From contig NZ_JAHWUS010000001.1 in NCBI RefSeq assembly GCF_019455445.1, positions 124,001-188,000 on the forward strand: 64,000 nucleotides of DNA, in the 5' to 3' direction. Origin of the DNA: Pseudaquidulcibacter saccharophilus (lineage in GTDB: Bacteria > Pseudomonadota > Alphaproteobacteria > Caulobacterales > Aquidulcibacteraceae). Position 1 is the stretch's first letter; each line of letters starts with the position of its first letter. Below the pieces are notes generated by a model. The model had not been told where the DNA came from. It did not search any database and was given only the letters and a program-made list of their open reading frames with translations. Both the position numbers and the translations under genes were made by a program. Positions 26,811 through 36,735 of the stretch are shown here, in pieces.

Positions 26811-28061
26811 ATGAAAAGTGATGAAGTATTTGACGTTTTAATTGCCGGCGGCGGTCTTGCGGGTTTATCATTGGCTCTTGCCCTTGATAGCGCTGGCTTT
26901 AAGGTCGCGGTAATTGATAAATTGCCGCCTGTCGAAATGCTTGAAGAAAAATATGACGGCCGCTCTAGCGCGATTGCCTATGCTAATATGCGTATGTTAG
27001 AGGTTTTGGGCATTAAAGATAAATTGCTTGAATTTGGCGAGATCAAAGAAATTCTTGTTTGCGATGGCAAGGTAAAAGATGGTGCACAAAAAGGCGGTGC
27101 GCGTGGCTTTACCCTTCATTTTGATGAAGCCGAAATTTCCGATAGCGAACCACTTGGCTATATGATTGAAAACCGCCATACACGCCTTGCCCTAGATAAG
27201 GCTGCAAGCCTACGTGAAAATATTACTCGTATAACTGGGCAATCATATATTACACACCGTGAATTAGGCGATATTGTCGAAGTTGAAATTTCAGACGGGC
27301 GCAAATTACAAGCTAAATTATTGGTTGGCTGCGATGGGCGGGGCTCAAAAGTGCGTAATAATGCCGGAATTAAAACCAATAAATTTGGCTATAACCAAAC
27401 CGGTATTGTAACAACCGTAAAGCTTGAAAAGCCACATAATTCTGTCGCCTATGAATATTTTTTACCATCTGGCCCATTTGCTATTCTGCCACTACCTGAA
27501 AATCGCGCCTCAATTGTCTGGTGCGAACCACATGCCAAGGCGCAAACAATAGTAAAACAAAGCAAAGAATTCATCGAAGCAGAACTACAAAAACGCTTTG
27601 GTGATATTTTGGGCAAGGTTGAAATTTGCGCCCCTGTTTTTGCATACCCATTATCAATGGAATTGGCGGCCGATTGGTATCGCCCGCGCGTGGCATTATG
27701 CGGTGATGCCGCACACGGCATTCACCCCGTTGCCGGACAAGGTTTTAATTTAGGCCTTAAAGATGTTGCCGCATTAGCAGAGGTTTTGATTAATTCACGC
27801 GATGTCGGCCTTGATATTGGTGATGAAATTGTTCTTGAAGAATATGCAAAATGGCGTCGTACCGATACCATGATGGTCGCACTTGCGTGTGATGCCTTTG
27901 TACGATTATTTTCAAATGACTTTGCACCGCTTCGCCTTATACGCAACATCGGAATTGGTGTTGTTGACAACATCTCACCGATGCGGAAATTCTTCTGCCG
28001 TCATGCAGGTGGTGATGTTGGCGATTTGCCGAAATTATTACGTGGCGAAGAATTGGTATAA
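26811..28061 (+). CDS. UbiH/UbiF-family FAD-dependent hydroxylase
   Basis: 416-residue flavoprotein monooxygenase of the UbiH/COQ6 family that hydroxylates the ubiquinone ring precursor. Seen are the FAD motif LIAGGGLAGLSLALAL, the second motif LLVGCDGRGSKVRNNAGI, and GDAAHGIHPVAGQGFNLGLKD at about residue 305. Which ring position it acts on cannot be assigned. Divergent from ftsK; AAAGGA precedes the ATG. Confidence 0.92.
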   Translation: MKSDEVFDVLIAGGGLAGLSLALALDSAGFKVAVIDKLPPVEMLEEKYDGRSSAIAYANMRMLEVLGIKDKLLEFGEIKEILVCDGKVKDGAQKGGARGFTLHFDEAEISDSEPLGYMIENRHTRLALDKAASLRENITRITGQSYITHRELGDIVEVEISDGRKLQAKLLVGCDGRGSKVRNNAGIKTNKFGYNQTGIVTTVKLEKPHNSVAYEYFLPSGPFAILPLPENRASIVWCEPHAKAQTIVKQSKEFIEAELQKRFGDILGKVEICAPVFAYPLSMELAADWYRPRVALCGDAAHGIHPVAGQGFNLGLKDVAALAEVLINSRDVGLDIGDEIVLEEYAKWRRTDTMMVALACDAFVRLFSNDFAPLRLIRNIGIGVVDNISPMRKFFCRHAGGDVGDLPKLLRGEELV

Positions 28062-28574
28062 TTAAAGAATTTCGCCGCCACGTCCTTCACGGGTTTTTTG
28101 AACTTCAACCGCGACCCTGCATTCTTCGAATAGGGTTGCAAGCTCTGTGTCATTGTCAGCAGTTTCAGACATCGCAATATTTGCCGCAACTGATAAATCA
28201 GTAATTAAAGCGGCATTGGGGCGAAAGTTTTCATCGGCATCATTAAGATAATTACAAATAAGATCCCCAAAACGACCCAATAATTTTCGGTTTGCACTTC
28301 CCGCCATGCCACGAATTTCATGTGCTTTTCGCCAAATTTGCGGCGCAACGCCACGTGGTCGTACCCTTGCCAATGTTGAAATATCATGCAGCATAACATT
28401 CAACGCATTAATAATTGTTGGCTTTAATGCCTGCATGCATTTTTCTGCGATTTTGAGCTGGTCTGCACCAATAAGCCGCTGTGCCGAAGTACCAATTTTT
28501 TCTTGAATAAAAAAGTCAGGCGGCAGCACTTCGTACGAAGCGCCGTTTTCAATATCATTTTCATTCTCAGCCAC
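28062..28574 (-). CDS. HPt-like protein paired with a response regulator
   Basis: 170 residues. The central segment IWRKAHEIRGMAGSANRKLLG resembles the HPt (histidine phosphotransfer) motif, with the His in AHEIRG as likely phosphoacceptor near residue 85; the rest is helical. Its ATG overlaps the end of the receiver-domain gene by 8 bases, supporting a phosphorelay pair. It is not a classical two-domain ChpT. Which kinase feeds it is unknown. Confidence 0.6.
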   Translation of the reverse strand: MAENENDIENGASYEVLPPDFFIQEKIGTSAQRLIGADQLKIAEKCMQALKPTIINALNVMLHDISTLARVRPRGVAPQIWRKAHEIRGMAGSANRKLLGRFGDLICNYLNDADENFRPNAALITDLSVAANIAMSETADNDTELATLFEECRVAVEVQKTREGRGGEIL

Positions 28575-29169
28575 GATACTTATGATCCCCGATATGATGT
28601 TTATGATCCCCCAATTTGTTAACTGGTGGATTTTCTTTTTCGGCTTCTTCGCGCTCTTTTAATTTGCGCATTTCTTCTTCAGGATCATCAGTACTTCTAC
28701 GCCACGGCCCTGCATAATCCTTGTGGATAGTGCGACGGCGACATGGGCCAGTATAGTTTGCTGATTTAATAAATGGTCTTGGGCGATCAATTACCGACAC
28801 AATACGGTCTAGCAAAGTGCGCGCAGAAATTGGTTTTGCCAAAAGCTCGTTAACGCCGGCATCACGCGAGGCAATTACCTTTGATCGTTCGGTATGGCCT
28901 GTCATCATAATGATTGGAACAAATGGAAAAGGGCTATCGGGTGCAGTGCGCACCATGCGCGCAAAATCAAGCCCATCAATCGGATCCATATTAAGATCTG
29001 TGATTACAATGTCGGGAACACCGGCGCGCATTACTTCAAATGCATCTGCACCATCAGCAGCCTCTTTTACTGTGCCGATACCTATACCGCGCAAAATCGC
29101 GACAACAATTGAACGCATATGCGCATTGTCATCCACAACCAGCACATGAAGACTATTAAGTCCAGACAT
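28567..29169 (-). CDS. Response regulator with receiver domain and His/charged C-terminal extension
   Basis: 200 residues from the ATG at 29169, which has AAGGG upstream (an earlier in-frame ATG at 29205 is less likely). The CheY-like receiver domain (residues ~6-125) has the acidic pair in LVVDDN, phosphoacceptor Asp in VITDLNM, Thr in MMTG and Lys in LLAKPIS. No DNA-binding domain follows. Instead there are two Arg-rich motifs (GPCRRRT, GPWRRS) and a tail rich in Glu, Lys and His. This layout is seen in other alphaproteobacteria, role unknown. Co-transcribed with the HPt-like gene. Confidence 0.85.
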   Translation of the reverse strand: MSGLNSLHVLVVDDNAHMRSIVVAILRGIGIGTVKEAADGADAFEVMRAGVPDIVITDLNMDPIDGLDFARMVRTAPDSPFPFVPIIMMTGHTERSKVIASRDAGVNELLAKPISARTLLDRIVSVIDRPRPFIKSANYTGPCRRRTIHKDYAGPWRRSTDDPEEEMRKLKEREEAEKENPPVNKLGDHKHHIGDHKYRG

Positions 29170-29234
29170 AATACAACCCTTGTGTGCAATTATTTTCGCA
29201 CACATTACGTTAATTAAAAGTATATTTATTCTGT

Positions 29235-29260
29235 TCTAATGACAATGGTCTAATGACAAT
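29235..29260. repeat. Tandem TCTAATGACAAT direct repeat
   Basis: Two perfect 12-base copies (29235-29246, 29249-29260) with a 14-base period lie about 65 bases upstream of the response regulator start, in the gap to the next gene. The placement fits a regulator binding site; no protein is assigned. Confidence 0.5.
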
Positions 29261-29299
29261 AAGTTGTGCGCAAAAAGCCGATAAGTTATTATAATTAAA

Positions 29300-29590
29300 C
29301 TACTTTAAATCAGCCATTTGCTGGCCTGCTTCGCTAATTCTTATAAAACGTTGTTCTAATTCATTTAATAATTTATCTTTTTCAATTCTCGCCTCAAGAG
29401 CAGTTCTTTTTTTCGGATGCATTCTTCGTTTTTCAGCAAATTCCATGAATGATTTTTTTAACTTTACCAGTCGCTCTAAAATATCAATTTCTTTTCGCGC
29501 CTTGTCAGCATCATCAGCAACAATTGCCGCGCCTATTTTGTGGTTCTGTATTGCGAATAGTTTATTATAGGTGGGAGGACGATTTGCCAT
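29300..29590 (-). CDS. Small coiled-coil hypothetical protein
   Basis: 96 residues from the ATG at 29590, which has GGA seven bases upstream; a TTG at 29605 and ATG at 29602 are alternatives. Almost wholly helical and charged, with heptad-like Leu/Ile spacing over residues 35-90 and many Lys/Arg/Glu. No cysteine and no known domain. It is separated from the response regulator gene by the direct-repeat region and may be in the same transcript. Confidence 0.6.
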   Translation of the reverse strand: MANRPPTYNKLFAIQNHKIGAAIVADDADKARKEIDILERLVKLKKSFMEFAEKRRMHPKKRTALEARIEKDKLLNELEQRFIRISEAGQQMADLK

Positions 29591-29834
29591 TAATATTTCC
29601 ATCAATCTTGTTTTACTTGAATAATATTAAATCTGCATTTTTTATTGTTAATAAAGATAAATTATCCACTCTATTATGCCCTTGAATCTGTGCCTTATAA
29701 ATTGTTTCATATCGAGAACAAAACCCCAAATAATTGAATATCGCAATTTCATTTCGGGCATAAGTTGTAAATAATGGTAAATATTTGACTCCTGATTACT
29801 TTGTGATTTTAAGTAATTCCGTAAAAGTTTCGAA

Positions 29835-29869
29835 TGCTGTTTTAAAGTTTTATTATTTTTGAAACAGCA
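29835..29869 (+). promoter_or_regulatory. 5' leader hairpin ahead of the peptidoglycan-binding protein gene
   Basis: TGCTGTTT (29835-29842) pairs with AAACAGCA (29862-29869) around an AT-rich loop, ending only a few bases before the coding start, where no strong ribosome site is seen. It could protect the mRNA 5' end or control translation. Confidence 0.4.
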
Positions 29870-29886
29870 AAATTATGGTGGTCAAA

Positions 29887-30993
29887 ATGAAAAATAATAT
29901 ATCTGCAATGATGTTTGGATTTGTAGCGGCGGCAATCTTGCCTAATCTTGCATTTGCGGGCGGTTATAATGCGCCAAACGGCTTGCCACCTGGCCCACCA
30001 GCAACAGCAAAACCAGGTCAATGTTATGCACGCGTATTGGTTCCTGCGGTTTATAAAAACGTTCCGATGGATGTTGTTACCCAAGAGGGTTATGAAAACT
30101 TTGAAACCCGTGATCCTGTTTTCCGTTCACGTCCTGAAACCATTGTTACACGTGATGGCTATACACGTTACATCACCACCGAGCCTGTTTTCCGCACTGA
30201 GCAAGTGACCAAAACCACTCGCCCACAATATGAAAGATTGGTTGCGGTTCCTGCGCAATTGGCATCAAAAACAGAAACCGTTGTAATCCGTGAACCAAGA
30301 ATGGTTTGGCGTTCTGGTCAAAATCTTTCTGGTGTCCGTCGCCTTGATTCAAGCACTGGTGAAGTTTACTGCCTTGTTGAAGAACGTGGCGTTACCCAAG
30401 CCGTTACCCGTCAAGTAGTTATAAAACCATCTGATGTTAAACGTGTTATGGTTCCTGCTGAGGTTAAAACTTTCAACACACAAGTTCTTGTGACCCCTGC
30501 AACCGTTAAAGAAGTAAAAGTTGCGCCCGAAGTTGCAAGCTATGAAGTTAAAGACATTGTGCAACCTGCTATGGAGCGTAAAGTTTCTGTTCCTGAACAA
30601 CGCGGCACAATCAATCGTCAAGAACTCGTGACCCCAGAACACTATGAATGGGTACAAGTTGATTGTGATCAAGTTGCAAAACAACCAATGCCAGATATGC
30701 GCCCCGCACCTATGCCTGCACCTATGCCAATGAATGAAATGGGTAATGGTGGTCAGGTTGCACCGGCTGCACCAATGGTAAATGCAAACCCACAAGTGTT
30801 GCGCGGTCATACTGTTGCATATTCTGTAACAAGCCTACAAACTGCATTGGCAAAACGTGGTTATTACCGTGGTCCGATTGATGGCATCTATGGCCCATTA
30901 ACCCGCGATGCAGTTGCCAAATTCCAAAAAGCACAGGGTTTTGAAGTTAATGGTCGCGCGGATGGCAAAATCGCCGAAGCACTTGAGCTATAA
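29887..30993 (+). CDS. Secreted peptidoglycan-binding-domain protein with repeated beta modules
   Basis: 368 residues from the ATG at 29887 (29875 is an alternative); signal peptide to about residue 23 (LPNLAFAGG). Residues ~30-235 contain imperfect repeats with Pro/Val-rich strands (VLVPAVYKNV, FRSRPETIVTRDGYTRY, FRTEQVTKTT, LVAVPAQLASKTETVVI, QVLVTPATVKEVKV). A Pro/Met-rich linker follows, then a C-terminal PG_binding_1 domain (VTSLQTALAKRGYYRGPIDG then YGPLTRDAVAKFQKAQG). It is probably periplasmic or outer-membrane associated and cell-wall linked. The repeat region has no function I can name. A strong terminator follows. Confidence 0.82.
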   Translation: MKNNISAMMFGFVAAAILPNLAFAGGYNAPNGLPPGPPATAKPGQCYARVLVPAVYKNVPMDVVTQEGYENFETRDPVFRSRPETIVTRDGYTRYITTEPVFRTEQVTKTTRPQYERLVAVPAQLASKTETVVIREPRMVWRSGQNLSGVRRLDSSTGEVYCLVEERGVTQAVTRQVVIKPSDVKRVMVPAEVKTFNTQVLVTPATVKEVKVAPEVASYEVKDIVQPAMERKVSVPEQRGTINRQELVTPEHYEWVQVDCDQVAKQPMPDMRPAPMPAPMPMNEMGNGGQVAPAAPMVNANPQVLRGHTVAYSVTSLQTALAKRGYYRGPIDGIYGPLTRDAVAKFQKAQGFEVNGRADGKIAEALEL

Positions 30994-31016
30994 TACGAAA
31001 TAAAGATTAAAAATTA

Positions 31017-31044
31017 AAAGGCTTGGCAATGCCAAGCCTTTTTT
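31017..31044 (+). terminator. Intrinsic terminator
   Basis: AAAAGGCTTGGC pairs with GCCAAGCCTTTT around AAT, followed by a T run, just after the peptidoglycan-binding gene. The symmetric A run before it lets it also end the convergent gloA transcript. Confidence 0.9.
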
Positions 31045-31119
31045 ATATTTTATCTTTTGGGTTTTTATTGCCCGCTTAAACCAAAACCCTGTGTAAGGCA
31101 CAAAATACCGAAGGTGGGG

Positions 31120-31581
31120 TTACCATTCCCCTACATTTGGCATAGATGCCCATGGTTCTTGAGGCGGAAGGGGTTTTCCCTTTTGCAAGAATTCAATTGA
31201 AATATTATCTGGAGAACGAACAAACGCCATATTGCCATCACGCGGCGGTCGATTAATTACCACCCCCATATCCATCAAATGTTGGCAAAGGGCATAAATA
31301 TCATCAACCTCATAGGCAAGGTGTCCAAAATTACGACCACCGCCATAATCCTCAACATTGCCATTCTCATCAGGCCAATTATAAGTTAATTCAACATGCG
31401 GCGCACCGCGACCTGGCGCTGGTTCACCACCCAAATCATGCTCCGCAGCGAGAAAAATAAGACTGTAACGCCCCGCTTCACTATCCATTCGGCGCACTTG
31501 TTTAAGGCCCAAGCCGTCGCAGTAAAATTTTAAAGATGCGTCCAAATCATGAACCCGAACCATTGTGTGTAAATAACGCAT
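31120..31581 (-). CDS. gloA: Glyoxalase I (lactoylglutathione lyase)
   Basis: 153 residues from the ATG at 31581, preceded by AGAGG; the frame is open another 29 codons but [16 protein letters not shown] is the family N terminus. Motifs: [17 protein letters not shown] with metal-ligand Glu, [12 protein letters not shown] with metal-ligand His, and [14 protein letters not shown]. It converts the methylglyoxal-glutathione adduct to lactoylglutathione. It starts one base after the thermonuclease stop and is probably co-transcribed with tamA-tamB. Confidence 0.94.
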   Translation of the reverse strand: MRYLHTMVRVHDLDASLKFYCDGLGLKQVRRMDSEAGRYSLIFLAAEHDLGGEPAPGRGAPHVELTYNWPDENGNVEDYGGGRNFGHLAYEVDDIYALCQHLMDMGVVINRPPRDGNMAFVRSPDNISIEFLQKGKPLPPQEPWASMPNVGEW

Positions 31582-31582
31582 T

Positions 31583-32062
31583 TTAATTACCTCTTCTGTA
31601 AAGCCATGGTGGAATTTGCTTTTTGTCCGACCATAACGCTTTTTTGTTTCGTCTTGCTTGTTGTTCAAGGGCGACTAATTGACTGTCGCGCAAATATTTC
31701 CGATATGCCCACGCACACCCATCGCCAACTATTTCACGATTAATATTGCGATTTTCAAGATAAACCACTGCAACAACACGTCCATAGCGGTCAGTATCTG
31801 TTTGCCGAAATCTTATTTTGCGGTTTAGAATTTTTGCTTCAAGACCTGACTTGCAATATTGCCCATAACTTTGGGAATGCTCTGGGGCATCGACCGAATC
31901 CATTCGTATTTCTATCGTGTGCCTTCCAGATTTAACCAAAAAGGAATCGCCATCAAAAACTTTTGTAACTGTCCCAAAGCTATTTATATCTTTTGAATAC
32001 GCAGATTGCGTAAGCATTAAAGCAAACAAAAATACAAAGAATCTAGTGAAACGACTTATCAT
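31583..32062 (-). CDS. Secreted thermonuclease (SNase) family protein
   Basis: 159 residues with a signal peptide ([16 protein letters not shown]) and a staphylococcal-nuclease-like OB-fold: [23 protein letters not shown] (catalytic-type Arg and Asp), [12 protein letters not shown], and CAWAYRKY. It probably cuts DNA or RNA in the periplasm or outside, or is an inactive binding protein. ATGA overlap with tamB upstream. Confidence 0.88.
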   Translation of the reverse strand: MISRFTRFFVFLFALMLTQSAYSKDINSFGTVTKVFDGDSFLVKSGRHTIEIRMDSVDAPEHSQSYGQYCKSGLEAKILNRKIRFRQTDTDRYGRVVAVVYLENRNINREIVGDGCAWAYRKYLRDSQLVALEQQARRNKKALWSDKKQIPPWLYRRGN

Positions 32063-35000
32063 CGGAAATCTTTACGCCATCTTATCGACAGTTTTGCGTC
32101 ACCCATTGTGCCAATGGTGGAAACAATCGCTGTTGATGTAAACGGACGCCATTCAACCGATGTATCAACACCCTTTGTGCCTTGGGAAATGACCTCTAGA
32201 TAAACATCGCGACCTAGATATTTTCCACCCGCAATAGAGATTTCACCATCATTAGTATTGCCAAATACCAACCGATCAAGGCGGGCAAATTCGCGCAAGT
32301 TTGCCATAACGTCAAAGCCACCACCGCCCGCAAGTGCCGCCAATGATGATGCAAGTTGCACCGCCTCGAATGAGGACAATTGCGATTTGGAGCGCCCGAA
32401 TAAAACCTGTGCCAAAACTTCGTCTGGTGGCAAACTTGGGGTTGATGACAGGGTTATTTCTGGCTTTTGTGCGGTTCCACCAATATTAATATAAGCGTTT
32501 AGATTGGTGGTTTCACGTTTCGCACTTAGGTTAAGGCGAATATTTTCCGGCCGTTCATCCAAAGTGATTGTGCCGCGATCTTCAAATTCAAATGCACGAC
32601 CACCATATTCATATTCACCACGGAATACTTTGGCGGTGCCGTTAATTTTTGGCTTTTGTAATGTGCCACCAATTCCAGCATCTACCGATAATTCAAGATT
32701 CAAGCCACGACCACGGATAAACACACCGCGCGCCGCCGAAAGTTTTACATCAAGTAGAATATTATTATTTACCGCGAGCGGTTTAGGTGGTTTTATCGCC
32801 TGACCATTTTCATATTGGGTTTTTACCAAATCACTCGGCACATTGATTTCTTCAACATCCAAAGAAGTTACTTTTGAACCAGAAAGCGAACGTGGTGAAA
32901 ATTCTGCGAAATCAATCCGCAATTGACCTTTTAAGCGCGATTGACGGTTATCAATGTGTTCTAATACTGTGTCGCCGGTCGCATCAATCACCGCAATATC
33001 GTTATCAACAAGACGGAATTTATGGGTATTTATATGGAAACTACGTTCGGAATTACCACGCAAGCCAACTTCACCCTCACCTTTAATTTCGCCGTGTTTT
33101 CCGTCTTTGGCGTTAAAATTAACAATATCGAGCTTTTGGCTATCAATAGTGCCGTTTAAATTAAGCTCATTGAGGGTTAGACCAAGTTCCGGTTCACGGT
33201 ATTTTCCGTTTGAAAGTGCAAAGTCACCGTTTACAATTGGGTCGTTAATGCTTCCGCTTAGGCTACCTTGTCCCTTAAACTTGCCTGATAAATAACGTTG
33301 TCCGGCAAAAATTAAATCGGCAAGCGGCCGAACTTCGCCATCAATTGTGAAATTGCCGTTTATTGGTTCATTACGAGCAATGGCAACTCGTAGCGGGCTA
33401 ACCGATGTTACGGCTGCAACATTCACATCAGAATTGGCGTTAAGCCCCTCGTTATTATAAGCATGGGTTTTTATTGCGATGCGCTCATTTTCTAATTTTG
33501 CATTAATGTCGCCATTAATTGCCATGTTTTTATTTAAACCACGTGCGCGGGCATCATTTAATTTTCCGTCAACCACACCCTCTATATGGTTGCCCATATT
33601 GTGCAATTTCATTGTGCCACTAAATGTGCCAACAAAATCCTGATTAACAGCAGAAATGCTAAGCTTATCCACATCGGCAGCAACTTTTAATGATTCACCC
33701 TTTTGTTGGGCATCAAAGTAAATCATTGCATTTTCAGCAGCATTAGCCGCAGTAAAATTAATTCTTCCGGTTGCCGATTTTTCATTATCTCCAAAGCGAA
33801 TTTGCAATGGCTCGGTGAAAGTATAATTTTTTGTCCCAATGTGTCCGCCACCATTTAGGCGCACCATAGTATTGTCACGGCCAGAATTTATATAGGTTTT
33901 ACCATTAAAACTAAGTACTTGATAAGAACGCATTGAAAAATTGGTATCAAGGATTAAATTCTTTAAATCACCTGAACCATTTACCGCGAAATTATCAAAC
34001 GCCATGTTGGTGCCACGGAATGTAAATTTTTGCCCCTGAAAATTGATATTGGCAAAAGTTTTTTTCCCATTCTGCTCAATTTTAACGTTTCCAGACAATG
34101 CGCCATTTTGTAAAAACAAGCCCTTTTGAACTGATATTGCAAAATTAGCGCTGGGATTTTGGTTTTCTATAAAACTGGCTGAGCCCAATGCCCGCACGCC
34201 CGCACCATTAATATCAATATTGCGCACCGCAAAACCATTTTCGACACCAAGTAATTGTGCAACGCCATTAATGTCGCCAAATTCACTTTTGCCATTTAGT
34301 TTGAGATTGGTCACAAACGGCTTTTGCCCAGACAAGAATTCAGCGGTCAAAACCGCAGGTGAAATACTAGAACCACCAATATCAATCCTGCTTAGGTTTG
34401 TGGTAAAACTACCCTTGAAATTATCGTATGGCCCAACAATGAGACCATTGCCATATAAATTACCGCTGGCCTCTAATGGTCCAAAATACAAAGGTCGGTT
34501 TAATTTCCACTGGGTCTTTAAAGAAAAATCACCCGGGCCAACCAATTGTCCAGAAAGTGTGATATTGGCATCTTTTCCAGTTAAGACCAACTCATCTGAC
34601 AATACGCGTTTAAGGCCAATCAAAACTTTGCCTTTTACATTTGGTGTGGCACCAATATATTCATCAAGCTTTGAAATTTTTGAAGTAAATTTTGCGGCGT
34701 TTACATTCAGATTCAAAAGCGCGAAACCATTATCGCCATTAATATTGGTTAACCCCGAAAGCGTGAATTTGCCTGCCAGAGTGCCGTTTAATTTGAATAG
34801 TTTTAAGGTGTCATTTCCCGCCTTTACATCGCCACCAATAACGCCGAATAAATTATTACGGTCAAACGAAGTTGCGTTTGCCTCAATATCTTTAGTTTTG
34901 ACATTGAATGCAGTGAAATAAACCGCATTACCCAAATTAACAACAGTATGCGCGCGTGGGGCATTACCCAGCACTTCATTGATAAAGTCCCCCTTTCCTT

Positions 35001-36735
35001 TTAGGTTTTTACCAATTGCATCAATTGTAAGCGTAGTGTTTTCAGCACCTTTTGCATGGAGTGCCTCAAAATTACCTTCTAAATTGCCGGTTAAAACACC
35101 GCCTGTTAGATTGGGTGCATCAACCATTGCTTTGCCCGCAAGATATGTCGCCCCGCCAAAACGTACACCGCCATTTGAAGACATTTTTACACCGCGACCA
35201 TTTACGGTTAGACTATCAACAAATACATTCCCATCACGGTCATGCACGACGTTAACGCCGCCTGTAACCTCATTACCAACAATACGTGCTATGATATTGC
35301 TACCACTATTGCCAAGGCCGTGGAATTTAACATCGACAACTAATTTTCCTTTTTGGAATGTAATATCAAGGTTGCCATTTGCCCGCGCGAAATGATTATC
35401 AAGCAGGGCGTAATCGCGTGCGCTTACTGGCCCCCAGACGCGGAAATCATCAATAGAGCCCTGTGCCTTGCCCACCAAGCCACCAACACCGGCATTAAGA
35501 AAAACTGTATCAAGCAAGTTGCGCATTTGGCGGGTGGTTAATACCACATCAAGCGCACCAATGGTTTTACGTTTTTCATAATTTAAATTACCAGATGCGC
35601 TTATGTTAGTATCGGGACCACGAACATCGAGGGTGAAAAAATGCTCATCTTCTTTTGCACCCGCAAGATGGGACCAATTTGATTTAACATCAACCGGCCC
35701 ACCAAATTTTTTATTAAAGTCGCGCGTGTATAATGACGAATTGAAATTAATAAAGCCCGCAAAGCCGCCAATATCTTTGTCCCAATTACCGCGCACGTCG
35801 GCAATGCGGTTACCGCCATTTTGGGCAAATAAAGTTATAACGCCAAGTTTTTTGTCGCCTTCTAATTGCGCCTTAATGAACAAGGGTGAATTGGCATCAA
35901 ACCCAAGCATTCCGGCAATTGGCCCGCCACCTTGTTCGGTCGCGCGAATATTGGCATGAATTGGAAGGGTTTTGCGGGTCTCAAAATCAATATCAACCCG
36001 ATCAAATTGGCGACGTGCATTAATAATTTGGGCAAAAATTTTAATGTCTTTGTTACGCTTTAAATAAAGGCTAGTGCCGACACCAAGTATGCCTTCGCGT
36101 GTCGAAAACTCCTTGTGCGGGATAACCACCGCACCAAGTTTATCAATCGCAATGGCAACAGGTAAGTCTTTTTTTGATTCCGGCTCTTTGGTTAAAATCG
36201 GGCGACGATAGATATTAAGGCGGTTGATATTGGCATTTTCAATATGCACTTTACCGATTGCCAAATCAGCAGGAGCCCATTCTATTTCAATGCCGCTTGC
36301 ATCAAGCCAAACGCCTTTTTCATCCTTTATCATTACATAATCGGCGTTAAGGTCGGTAAGCAAATCACCATGCAGACCTTTTACATAAAGCGTGCCAATT
36401 GGACCAAGCTTTAGGCCATTTAATGCTTTTTCAATGCCGGCACGCCCGCTATCGGTCGCGGTTCCAAAGCGAATAAGTGCAAGTCCTCCAACGACTAACA
36501 TTATCAAAAACATTAAAAAAGCATTTGCCGAACCCAAGGCCTGAAAAAAATGCCAACGCACCATATGCTTTTCAGACTTGTGCCGTTTAAAGCGGCGGAT
36601 TTTACGCTTCTTTTTTTCGACTATATCTTCTTCGGAATCGGCATTTGCAACATCGCTTTCAGACGCAACATTTTCGCTGCCTTCATTTACAGCATCGGCT
36701 TTTGGTATTTCTATGTCAGCATCTTTTTTCGTCAA
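32059..36735 (-). CDS. tamB: Translocation and assembly module protein TamB
   Basis: 1558-residue AsmA-like protein, DUF490. A charged cytoplasmic N terminus (~85 residues, rich in Lys/Arg/Glu) precedes one membrane helix (ANAFLMFLIMLVVGGLALI), then a very long beta-rich periplasmic body of repeated strands with LxLxG and NGDFxL patterns. The C-terminal family signature includes LPPDEVLAQVLFGRS and ending WRKDFR. It bridges inner and outer membranes with TamA, in lipid transport and autotransporter assembly. Its ATG overlaps the tamA stop by 4 bases. Confidence 0.93.
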   Translation of the reverse strand: MTKKDADIEIPKADAVNEGSENVASESDVANADSEEDIVEKKKRKIRRFKRHKSEKHMVRWHFFQALGSANAFLMFLIMLVVGGLALIRFGTATDSGRAGIEKALNGLKLGPIGTLYVKGLHGDLLTDLNADYVMIKDEKGVWLDASGIEIEWAPADLAIGKVHIENANINRLNIYRRPILTKEPESKKDLPVAIAIDKLGAVVIPHKEFSTREGILGVGTSLYLKRNKDIKIFAQIINARRQFDRVDIDFETRKTLPIHANIRATEQGGGPIAGMLGFDANSPLFIKAQLEGDKKLGVITLFAQNGGNRIADVRGNWDKDIGGFAGFINFNSSLYTRDFNKKFGGPVDVKSNWSHLAGAKEDEHFFTLDVRGPDTNISASGNLNYEKRKTIGALDVVLTTRQMRNLLDTVFLNAGVGGLVGKAQGSIDDFRVWGPVSARDYALLDNHFARANGNLDITFQKGKLVVDVKFHGLGNSGSNIIARIVGNEVTGGVNVVHDRDGNVFVDSLTVNGRGVKMSSNGGVRFGGATYLAGKAMVDAPNLTGGVLTGNLEGNFEALHAKGAENTTLTIDAIGKNLKGKGDFINEVLGNAPRAHTVVNLGNAVYFTAFNVKTKDIEANATSFDRNNLFGVIGGDVKAGNDTLKLFKLNGTLAGKFTLSGLTNINGDNGFALLNLNVNAAKFTSKISKLDEYIGATPNVKGKVLIGLKRVLSDELVLTGKDANITLSGQLVGPGDFSLKTQWKLNRPLYFGPLEASGNLYGNGLIVGPYDNFKGSFTTNLSRIDIGGSSISPAVLTAEFLSGQKPFVTNLKLNGKSEFGDINGVAQLLGVENGFAVRNIDINGAGVRALGSASFIENQNPSANFAISVQKGLFLQNGALSGNVKIEQNGKKTFANINFQGQKFTFRGTNMAFDNFAVNGSGDLKNLILDTNFSMRSYQVLSFNGKTYINSGRDNTMVRLNGGGHIGTKNYTFTEPLQIRFGDNEKSATGRINFTAANAAENAMIYFDAQQKGESLKVAADVDKLSISAVNQDFVGTFSGTMKLHNMGNHIEGVVDGKLNDARARGLNKNMAINGDINAKLENERIAIKTHAYNNEGLNANSDVNVAAVTSVSPLRVAIARNEPINGNFTIDGEVRPLADLIFAGQRYLSGKFKGQGSLSGSINDPIVNGDFALSNGKYREPELGLTLNELNLNGTIDSQKLDIVNFNAKDGKHGEIKGEGEVGLRGNSERSFHINTHKFRLVDNDIAVIDATGDTVLEHIDNRQSRLKGQLRIDFAEFSPRSLSGSKVTSLDVEEINVPSDLVKTQYENGQAIKPPKPLAVNNNILLDVKLSAARGVFIRGRGLNLELSVDAGIGGTLQKPKINGTAKVFRGEYEYGGRAFEFEDRGTITLDERPENIRLNLSAKRETTNLNAYINIGGTAQKPEITLSSTPSLPPDEVLAQVLFGRSKSQLSSFEAVQLASSLAALAGGGGFDVMANLREFARLDRLVFGNTNDGEISIAGGKYLGRDVYLEVISQGTKGVDTSVEWRPFTSTAIVSTIGTMGDAKLSIRWRKDFR

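Noticed and set aside
29235-29260. CRISPR-like repeat
   Set aside because: Only two 12-base copies two bases apart, no spacers and no cas genes anywhere in the window.
34220-34921. 233-codon plus-strand frame inside tamB
   Set aside because: It is an antisense shadow of a repeat-rich beta protein; no ribosome site and no recognised motif.
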